Below are positions 1-6,090 of a stretch of 6,090 nucleotides of DNA, one piece after another. A program made the position numbers and the translations under genes. Source of the DNA: Gemmatimonadota bacterium (GTDB lineage: Bacteria; Gemmatimonadota; Gemmatimonadetes; Gemmatimonadales; Gemmatimonadaceae); NCBI GenBank assembly GCA_003142495.1, contig PLMM01000148.1, positions 9,888 to 15,977 on the forward strand, given 5' to 3'. The first letter of the stretch is position 1. The number at the start of each line of letters is the position of its first letter. The notes under the pieces are model-generated. The model worked only from the letters and a program-made list of their open reading frames with translations, searched no databases and was not told where the DNA came from.

Positions 1-1401
<1,401 letters not shown>

Positions 1402-1404
1402 CGC

Positions 1405-2073
1405 ATGGTCTCGCTCCTCGACATCATCGGCCCCGTGATGGTCGGCCCGTCGTCGTCACACACGGCGGGCGCCTGCCGGATCGGGCTGCTCGTGCGCGGG
1501 CTCGTCGGCGGCACGCCCGAGAAGGCGCGAATAGAGCTGCACGGCTCCTTCGCGCGCACGGGCGAGGGACACGGCACCGACAAGGCGCTCGCCGGCGGAC
1601 TGCTCGGCTTCCGCCCCGACGATGAGCGACTGCGCGACGCGCTCGACATCATGGAGCGTGAGGGGCTCGACTATCAGTTCGAGAAGACGACGCTCGCCGA
1701 CGACTCGCATCCGAACACCTGCCGCCTCACCGTCGAGCGCGCGGGGCAGACCACCACGGTGATCGGCTCCTCGCTCGGCGCGGGACGCATTCGGTTGAGC
1801 GAGATCGACGGCTATCCCGTGGAGCTCACGGGCCATCTCCCCACGATCGTGCTCGTCGCCGCGGACCAGCCGGGCTCCGTCGCGCGCATCGCGGGAATCC
1901 TCGCCGAGAAGAGGGTGAACCTCGCGACGATGCGCCTCACGCGGAAAGAGCGCGGCGGCGACGCATTCATGGTCATCGAGTGCGACGAGCCGCCGGGCGA
2001 CATCGCGCGGGAAGCCATCGACGATCTCGACTGGGTGAAGTGGGTGCGCACGCTGGACAAGGTCGGGGGCTAG
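1405..2073 (+). CDS. sdaAB: L-serine dehydratase (ammonia-lyase), iron-sulfur-dependent, beta subunit
   Basis: This is the beta chain of the two-chain, [4Fe-4S]-dependent enzyme that converts L-serine to pyruvate and ammonia in the cytoplasm. The 222 residues match the usual size of the Bacillus/Clostridium-type beta chain. Family motifs are GPSSSHTAG (residues 14-22), SFARTGEGHGTDKAL (48-62) and HPNT (102-105). An ACT domain follows at about 147-219, beginning TIVLVAADQPGSVARIA; in this family it is a regulatory or dimerising domain thought to sense serine. The ATG start lies 3 bases after the uvrA stop, with a purine-rich AGAAGG (nt 1388-1393) upstream inside uvrA as the likely ribosome site. 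The alpha-chain gene follows after another 3-base gap, as expected for subunits made in equal amounts. No truncation or frameshift is seen. The product is secure; the ACT ligand is inferred from the family. Confidence 0.96.
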   Translation: MVSLLDIIGPVMVGPSSSHTAGACRIGLLVRGLVGGTPEKARIELHGSFARTGEGHGTDKALAGGLLGFRPDDERLRDALDIMEREGLDYQFEKTTLADDSHPNTCRLTVERAGQTTTVIGSSLGAGRIRLSEIDGYPVELTGHLPTIVLVAADQPGSVARIAGILAEKRVNLATMRLTRKERGGDAFMVIECDEPPGDIAREAIDDLDWVKWVRTLDKVGG

Positions 2074-2076
2074 CGC

Positions 2077-2961
2077 GTGTACAAGTCACTCGCCGATGCG
2101 ATTCGCGATGCGGAAGCGAGCGGACGCACGCTCTCGGCCACCGCGCTCGCGCTCGAATCAAAGGATCAGGGTCGCACCGTCGACGACATTCGGAGCGCGC
2201 TTCGTCGCGCGCTCGAGGTGATGCGTAGCGCGGTCGAGCGCGGCCTCGAGGGCGATCTCCGCTCCGCATCGGGGCTCGTGGGCGGCGACGCTGCGCTCGT
2301 CGCCAAGTCAAGCGCGGGCCCAATGTCCAACACGCTCTTCAGCGATGTGCTTGCGCGCGCGCTCGCGGTGCAGGAAGTGAACGCCGCGATGGGCGTGATT
2401 GTCGCCGCGCCCACGGCCGGTGGCGCCGGAGTCCTCCCCGCGGTGCTCACCGGCCTCGCGCGCAATCGCAAGATCGGCGACGAGGCTGTGATCGATGCGC
2501 TCGCCACCGCGGGGCTAATCGGCGCGGTAGTGGCGGAGCGCGCGTCGCTCTCCGGTGCGGAGGGTGGCTGCCAGGCGGAGACGGGCGCCGCCGCCGGGAT
2601 GGCCGCCGGCGCCGCCACCGAGATGCTCGGCGGCACGCCCTCGCAGGTCGGCCACGCCGTCGCCCTCACCATGCAGGGCCTGCTCGGCCTCGTCTGCGAT
2701 CCGCTCGGCGGCCTCGTCGAGCTCCCGTGCGTCTTCCGCAACGCCACCGGCGCCGCGCTCGCGCTCGCCGGCATCGAGATGGCGCTCGCGGGCATCACCT
2801 TCGCGATCCCGGTGGACGAAGTCATCGATGTGATGGGCGAGATCGGCCGCAACATGGACGTTCGCTACCGCGAGACGGCCGGCGGCGGGCTCGCGGCCAC
2901 GCCCACCGGTCGACGCCTCGCCAAAGAGCGACTCGTGCAGATTCGTACCGCGCCTCGGTAA
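2077..2961 (+). CDS. sdaAA: L-serine dehydratase (ammonia-lyase), iron-sulfur-dependent, alpha subunit
   Basis: This is the catalytic alpha chain, which binds the [4Fe-4S] cluster that activates the serine hydroxyl. It has 294 residues, the normal length for a two-chain enzyme. Characteristic stretches are the KSSAGPMSNTLFSDVLARAL region (78-97), APTAGGAGVLPAVL (111-124) and SGAEGGCQAETGAAAGMAAG (159-178), then LVCDPLGGLVELPCVFRN (205-222). Cys165, Cys207 and Cys218 are the only cysteines. Their 42- and 11-residue spacing equals what I recall for the three conserved ligands of the single-chain Legionella enzyme. The C-terminus, TPTGRRLAKERL then a few residues, has no fourth cysteine. The start is taken as GTG at 2077: it sits 3 bases after the sdaAB stop, and the first residues (YKSLADAI) resemble the family N-terminus, whereas the next candidate ATG (2221) would remove the first 48 residues. 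A weak CAAGG (2058-2062) may be the ribosome site. Confidence 0.96.
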   Translation: MYKSLADAIRDAEASGRTLSATALALESKDQGRTVDDIRSALRRALEVMRSAVERGLEGDLRSASGLVGGDAALVAKSSAGPMSNTLFSDVLARALAVQEVNAAMGVIVAAPTAGGAGVLPAVLTGLARNRKIGDEAVIDALATAGLIGAVVAERASLSGAEGGCQAETGAAAGMAAGAATEMLGGTPSQVGHAVALTMQGLLGLVCDPLGGLVELPCVFRNATGAALALAGIEMALAGITFAIPVDEVIDVMGEIGRNMDVRYRETAGGGLAATPTGRRLAKERLVQIRTAPR

Positions 2962-2965
2962 GCAC

Positions 2966-3016
2966 GATAGCCAGCCGCGCTGTCGCCCCTCGCCCTCCCG
3001 CGCTATCTTCTTTTCT
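2966..3016 (+). terminator. Weak terminator-like inverted repeat after sdaAA
   Basis: GATAGC at 2966-2971 is the exact inverse complement of GCTATC at 3002-3007, and a pyrimidine run (TTCTTTTCT, 3008-3016) follows at once, as in a Rho-independent terminator. It starts 5 bases after the sdaAA stop, a sensible position for closing the uvrA-sdaAB-sdaAA unit. Against it, the stem is only 6 base pairs, the loop is 30 bases and the T-run is broken by C. The call rests on position plus the paired arms, so it is tentative. The TATCTT within the right arm could instead be read as a -10-like element, but no good -35 lies upstream. Confidence 0.25.
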
Positions 3017-3036
3017 GATCAATCGTTGCGCCGCGC

Positions 3037-3063
3037 GGAAACTCGCTTGGGCTCGTTGCCGTA
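3037..3063 (+). promoter_or_regulatory. Candidate ECF-sigma-type promoter for the ybjN-like/pspA/permease operon
   Basis: GGAAAC (3037-3042) is followed after 17 bases by CGTA (3060-3063). This resembles the bipartite promoters of extracytoplasmic-function sigma factors; Bacillus SigW sites, for example, read TGAAAC, 16-17 bases, CGTA. It lies in the only intergenic gap of the window and points at the pspA cluster, with transcription expected to begin near 3070 and leave an untranslated leader of about 55 bases before the ATG at 3126. In B. subtilis pspA is itself a SigW target, so the match makes biological sense. The motif is short and other patterns were also tried here, so chance is not excluded. 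No convincing sigma-70 pair or sigma-54 (GG-N10-GC) site was found in the same gap. Confidence 0.38.
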
Positions 3064-3125
3064 GTGTCAATCAGATACGCGATTCCTCTGTTCTTGCACG
3101 ATCATAGTTTCCCGACAGGTGCGGC

Positions 3126-3530
3126 ATGGTTACGAAAGAAGACCTGGAAGGCTTTCTCGATAAGCTCGAGGTCGACGGGGCCAGCCATTCCGAGATCCAG
3201 CCGGGCATGTGGGTGGTGCATCCGGGCGGAAAGCTCGATGCCGATGTCGTCGTGCACTACTCGCCGCCGGTGGTGCTGTTGCGGCTCAAGGTGATGGACG
3301 TTCCGAAGGATGAGAGCTCGCTCGCGACGTTGTCGCGCCTCCTGCTCCAGTACAACGCGACGGAGCTCGTACACGGATCGTATGGCATTGAGGGCGACTC
3401 GATCGTCCTTACGGAAGCGATGGAACTGTCACACCTCGATTACGAAGAATTTCTTGCCGCGTACGAATCGATGACGTTGGCGCTGGTCTCGCATCTGCGG
3501 GATCTTGCGCCATACCGCGAGGCACGCTGA
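3126..3530 (+). CDS. YbjN-domain (type III secretion chaperone-like fold) protein
   Basis: This is a small acidic protein of 134 residues with no signal peptide or membrane segment, so probably cytoplasmic. Its layout fits the YbjN/CesT-like fold: an N-terminal helix (VTKEDLEGFLDKL, 2-14), a strand around GMWVVHP (27-33), paired strands VVVHYSPPVVLLRLKV (41-56), a helix SLATLSRLLLQYNATE (65-80), two more strands (LVHGSYGIEGDSIVLTEAMEL, 81-101) and a long C-terminal helix (DYEEFLAAYESMTLALVSHL, 105-124). YbjN-like proteins are linked to stress and motility phenotypes in enterobacteria, but their biochemical role is unsettled. The start is preceded by ACAGG (3115-3119), 6 bases before the ATG. 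The gene is first in a cluster with pspA, which begins 3 bases after its stop, so it may assist the PspA protein or respond to the same signal; that is inference. The fold assignment is by eye and moderately sure. Confidence 0.78.
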   Translation: MVTKEDLEGFLDKLEVDGASHSEIQPGMWVVHPGGKLDADVVVHYSPPVVLLRLKVMDVPKDESSLATLSRLLLQYNATELVHGSYGIEGDSIVLTEAMELSHLDYEEFLAAYESMTLALVSHLRDLAPYREAR

Positions 3531-3533
3531 GCC

Positions 3534-4328
3534 ATGGGCATCTTCGACCGCCTCTCCACGCTCCTCAAGTCCAACCTCAACGATCTCATCTCCTCGGCCG
3601 AACATCCCGAGAAGATGCTGAATCAGATTCTGGTCGACATGCGCACGCAGCTGGCGAAAGCCAAGCAGCAGGTCGCGTCGTCGATCGCGGATGAGAAGCG
3701 CCTGCACGACCAGGTCGACGCCGAGTTCAAGCAGGCGGCGGAGTGGGAGCAGCGCGCGATGCTCGCGATTCGCGAGGGGCGCGACGATCTTGCGAAGTCT
3801 GCGCTCATGCGGCAGAACGAGCATGGCCAGCACGGCCAGCAGCTCGAGGCCACGTGGAACCAACATCGCGCGGAAACCGAGAAGCTCAAGAACTCGCTGC
3901 GCGATCTCAACGACAAGATCGAAGAGGCGAAGCGCAAGAAGAATCTGCTGATCGCGCGTGCGAAGCGCGCCGAGGCGCAGGCGCGCATCGCGGAGACGAT
4001 GTCATCGATGTCGGAGAAGTCCGCGTTCGAGGCGTTCTCGCGGATGGAAACGAAAATCGAGGACAACGAGCGCCGCATGCTCGCGAACGTCGAGATCGAC
4101 GAGGAGTTCAGCGGCGACAAGCTCGCGAGCGACTTCAAGGTGCTCGAGAAGGGCGCCGGCGCCGCGAGCGCGGACAGCCAGCTCCTCGCGCTCAAGCAGA
4201 AGATGGGCATGCTCCCCGCGGGCGCACCCGCGTCGAACAAGCAGATCGGCGCCGGTGGCTCTTCGAATGAGGAGATCGCGCACGCCGAGATCGAGGACGC
4301 GCCGGAAGAGCAGAAGAAGCTCCCATGA
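3534..4328 (+). CDS. pspA: PspA/IM30 (Vipp1) family envelope-stress protein
   Basis: PspA-family proteins are ESCRT-III-like, peripherally bind the inner face of the cytoplasmic membrane and form oligomers that protect or remodel damaged membrane. The 264 residues show the family plan. There is an N-terminal amphipathic helix (GIFDRLSTLLKSNLNDLIS, 2-20), then AEHPEKMLNQIL (22-33), matching the conserved segment usually written EDPEK. A long charged coiled coil rich in K, E, Q and A covers about 26-155. It includes EGRDDLAKSAL (81-91), close to the family motif at the helical hairpin, and EEAKRKKNLLIARAKRAEAQ (130-149). The C-terminal 60 residues form a flexible segment (Ala, Gly and Ser rich, about 208-246) and an acidic tail ending DAPEEQKKLP, beyond the core of E. 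coli PspA. A GAGG (3519-3522) lies ahead of the ATG. No pspF, pspB or pspC is present, so control differs from E. coli, perhaps through the ECF-type site upstream. Confidence 0.93.
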   Translation: MGIFDRLSTLLKSNLNDLISSAEHPEKMLNQILVDMRTQLAKAKQQVASSIADEKRLHDQVDAEFKQAAEWEQRAMLAIREGRDDLAKSALMRQNEHGQHGQQLEATWNQHRAETEKLKNSLRDLNDKIEEAKRKKNLLIARAKRAEAQARIAETMSSMSEKSAFEAFSRMETKIEDNERRMLANVEIDEEFSGDKLASDFKVLEKGAGAASADSQLLALKQKMGMLPAGAPASNKQIGAGGSSNEEIAHAEIEDAPEEQKKLP

Positions 4329-5503
4329 CGGCCGCAGGTACGGGGCGATTCAAAATCGCCCCGCTGTTGGTGGCCATCGTCCTCACCGTCCTGCTCGTGT
4401 TGTTGCTGGGAGAGGCCGCGCACCTCTTCTTGCTGCTTTTCCTCGCCATCCTCATCTCGCTCGCCCTCGGCGCGCTCGCGGATGTCGTCACGCGCCACAC
4501 GCGCGTGCCGCGGCGCTACGCGCTGATCATCGCGATCGTGCTCGCGCTGTCGGTGGTCGTCGGCTTCATGTGGCTGATCGTGCCGGTGGTCATCGAGCAG
4601 ACGCAGTCGCTGCTCGGCACCCTCCCCGACAGGCTGATCGGCTGGCAGAAGGGGATCGACGAAGCGGCCGGTCGCGTCGCCGCGCTCAAGGGCGTCTACA
4701 AGCCCGGGCAGCTGCTCATGGGCGCGTACTCGCAGGGCGCATCGCTGCTAGGCGGGCTGTTCCCCAAGATCGTCGGCGTCGTGAACGTGATCATCGAGGT
4801 CGTGGTCGTCGCCATTCTCAGCATCTATCTCGCGAACCAGCCGGGGCTCTATCGCGAGCTCCTGATCTCGCTCTTCCCGCCCGTGCACCGCGATCTCGTG
4901 CGCAACGTGCTGAGCGACATCTCGCAGACGCTGCGCGCGTGGGTTCTCGGCCAGCTCACGTCGATGTTTCTGCTCGGCGGGCTCGCCGCGATCGGCTTCT
5001 CGGCGCTGCATGTGCCGTACGCGCTGACGTTCGGATTGTTCACGGGACTCGTCGCGATCGTGCCATTCTTCGGCACGCTCATCTCCACGCTGCTCCCCGC
5101 GGCGTTCGTGCTCGGCGAGGGCGGCGCCGGGCAAACGCTCGCGGTGATTGGCTGGGGAGTGGTCGTTCACCTCCTCGAGAGCAACGTCATCTCGCCGCTG
5201 ATCATGGCGCGGCAGATTCGGCTCGCGCCGGTGCTCACGATCATGTCGATTCTGATCATGGGGCAGCTGCTCGGCGCGGTGGGGCTGCTCGTCGCGGTGC
5301 CGACGCTGGCCGTGCTCGACGTGATCGTTCGTCGCATACTCATCGGCCGCGTCTACGAAGGGCAGGGCTTTCGAAGGCTGCTGCGCAACAGCGCACTCGT
5401 CGTGCGCGCACCGCTACCCGGCGCGGATGTTCTCATTGGGACGCCATCCGGCGTCGATGTCATCACGATGGCGGAGGCTCGCGACCGCGCGCGCTCGGCC
5501 TGA
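4325..5503 (+). CDS. AI-2E/PerM family transporter-like membrane protein
   Basis: This is a 392-residue polytopic inner-membrane protein of the AI-2E transporter (TqsA/PerM/YdbI) family. By eye there are hydrophobic segments at about 11-28, 32-52, 66-90, 145-170, 208-228, 235-262, 268-284 and 300-335. An amphipathic stretch (about 91-144) lies between the third and fourth, as is typical. The best family signatures are the NVISPLIMARQIRLAPVLTI region (287-306) followed by LGAVGLLVAVP (316-326), and SIYLANQPGLYRELLISLFP (166-185). About 55 C-terminal residues are soluble and basic at first. Members have been proposed to export autoinducer-2 or to act as Na+/H+ antiporters, and the substrate here cannot be told from sequence. 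The ATG overlaps the pspA stop by 4 bases (ATGA), implying translational coupling, so a role in envelope or ion homeostasis alongside PspA is more likely than quorum signalling. Two tandem in-frame TGA codons (5501, 5507) close the frame. Confidence 0.92.
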   Translation: MTAAGTGRFKIAPLLVAIVLTVLLVLLLGEAAHLFLLLFLAILISLALGALADVVTRHTRVPRRYALIIAIVLALSVVVGFMWLIVPVVIEQTQSLLGTLPDRLIGWQKGIDEAAGRVAALKGVYKPGQLLMGAYSQGASLLGGLFPKIVGVVNVIIEVVVVAILSIYLANQPGLYRELLISLFPPVHRDLVRNVLSDISQTLRAWVLGQLTSMFLLGGLAAIGFSALHVPYALTFGLFTGLVAIVPFFGTLISTLLPAAFVLGEGGAGQTLAVIGWGVVVHLLESNVISPLIMARQIRLAPVLTIMSILIMGQLLGAVGLLVAVPTLAVLDVIVRRILIGRVYEGQGFRRLLRNSALVVRAPLPGADVLIGTPSGVDVITMAEARDRARSA

Positions 5504-5518
5504 ACCTGAACTAACCAC

Positions 5519-6090
5519 ATGCCACGCGAACTTCGCTTCCTCGTCATCGCTGAAGGACAATTCGGGCCGCTCACTTCGAAGACGGCGAATTCCTGCATCC
5601 GCTACACGCCCGAGCGCGTCGTGGCGGTGATCGACTCGCGTCGCGCGGGTCGCACATCGCAGGACGTGCTCGGCTTCGGCGGCGACATCCCCGTCGTCTC
5701 ATCGGTGAAGGAGGGACTCGAGCGCAAGCCGACGGCGCTCCTGATCGGCGTCGCGCCGCAGGGCGGGAAGCTGCCCGACGAGTGGCGCGTGATGATTCTC
5801 GCGGCGATCGATGCGGGGCTCGACATCTGGAGCGGGCTACACACGTTCATCGGCGCGGATCCCGAGTTTGCGGCGCGCGCCGAGATGAAGAAGATCGAGA
5901 TTCACGATCTTCGTCGCCCGCCTGAGGATCTGCCGGTTGCGATGGGGCGCGTGCGCCGGCTCGACGCGACCGTCGTGCTCACGGTCGGCACCGACTGCAA
6001 CATCGGGAAGATGACGTCGGCGCTGCAGATCCGTGACGGGCTGAAAGCGCGCAACCGGAAGGTGCGCTTCGCGGGGACGGGGCAGACGGG
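5519..6090 (+). CDS. DUF1611 / DgcN-like P-loop protein (partial, 3' end outside window)
   Basis: 190 codons are visible from an ATG at 5519, and the frame stays open to the window edge. The first part (1-130) has the Rossmann-like N-terminal domain of the family: RFLVIAEGQFGPLTSKTANS (6-25), RVVAVIDSRRAGRTSQDVLG (33-52), PTALLIGVAPQGGKLPDEWR (71-90) and IDAGLDIWSGLHTFIGADPE (97-116). A P-loop domain then begins with VGTDCNIGKMT (156-166; the lysine codon is at 6008-6010) and FAGTGQTG at the edge. Characterised relatives named DgcN acetylate D-glutamate with acetyl-CoA, upstream of an enolase-superfamily partner, DgcA; other members are uncharacterised. The start is the first possible after an in-frame TGA at 5507. 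No strong ribosome site is seen. The gap from the permease stop is 15 bases, so read-through transcription from the pspA operon is possible. Family membership is confident, the D-glutamate role is not. Confidence 0.88.
   Translation, partial: MPRELRFLVIAEGQFGPLTSKTANSCIRYTPERVVAVIDSRRAGRTSQDVLGFGGDIPVVSSVKEGLERKPTALLIGVAPQGGKLPDEWRVMILAAIDAGLDIWSGLHTFIGADPEFAARAEMKKIEIHDLRRPPEDLPVAMGRVRRLDATVVLTVGTDCNIGKMTSALQIRDGLKARNRKVRFAGTGQT

Noticed and set aside
2166..2855. 229-codon - strand frame opposite sdaAA
   Set aside because: Composition dominated by Ser, Ala, Pro and Thr, reflecting the complement of the Gly/Ala-rich catalytic chain; no domain seen.
3047..3061. Possible sigma-54 (PspF-type) promoter, from GGGCTCGTTGCC resembling TGGCAC-N5-TTGC
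   Set aside because: Only 7 bases separate the GG and GC elements where 10 are required, so the geometry is wrong for sigma-54.
3094..3108. TTGCAC followed by CATAGT as a sigma-70 promoter
   Set aside because: The two elements are only 3 bases apart, and no acceptable partner for either is found at 16-18 bases.
3821..3842. Short direct repeat of CA(T/C)GGCCAGCA inside pspA
   Set aside because: It is two copies only and simply encodes HGQHGQ within the coiled coil; too short to call a repeat element.
3623..4498. 291-codon - strand frame opposite pspA
   Set aside because: Serine-rich low-complexity translation opposite a conserved coiled-coil gene, with no motif and no plausible ribosome site; treated as a shadow.
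3958..5514. 518-codon + strand frame overlapping pspA and the permease
   Set aside because: The product is almost wholly Arg, Ala, Ser and Pro, has no family resemblance, and runs out of frame across two well-supported genes. It is a GC-bias shadow.

Overview
The window comes from a GC-rich bacterial chromosome, with G or C at most third codon positions. It carries six protein genes or gene parts on the + strand, none convincing on the - strand, and no mobile elements, RNA genes or CRISPR arrays. The gene content (two-chain serine dehydratase, a YbjN-like gene next to pspA, an AI-2E-type permease and a DUF1611 gene) and the codon bias look like Gemmatimonadota or a similar GC-rich environmental lineage. 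That assignment is recalled from general resemblance and is not proven by the window.

Region 1 (1-2961) is a tight cluster: the 3' part of uvrA (nucleotide excision repair), then sdaAB and sdaAA, the beta and alpha chains of an iron-sulfur L-serine dehydratase. The two junctions are nearly identical, each with a 3-base gap (stop TAG, then CGC, then ATG or GTG), so the three genes are probably co-transcribed. The beta chain keeps its C-terminal ACT domain and the alpha chain keeps three cysteines at the spacing expected for the [4Fe-4S] cluster.

Region 2 (2962-3125) is the only sizeable intergenic gap, 164 bases and visibly poorer in GC than the genes. It holds a weak terminator-like inverted repeat and a candidate ECF-sigma-type promoter (GGAAAC, 17 bases, CGTA) facing the next cluster.

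Region 3 (3126-5503) is an envelope-related operon: a small YbjN-domain protein, a PspA/IM30 membrane-stress protein 3 bases downstream, and an AI-2E/PerM-family membrane protein whose start overlaps the pspA stop (ATGA). A stress-responsive promoter ahead of it would fit this content.

Region 4 (5519 to the window end) is the 5' part of a DUF1611-family P-loop gene related to DgcN, an N-acetyltransferase of D-glutamate catabolism. It starts 15 bases after the permease stop and runs off the edge. Most of the window is ordinary chromosomal gene content. The points worth a second look are the promoter ahead of the psp-type cluster, the YbjN-PspA-permease grouping and the DUF1611 gene.
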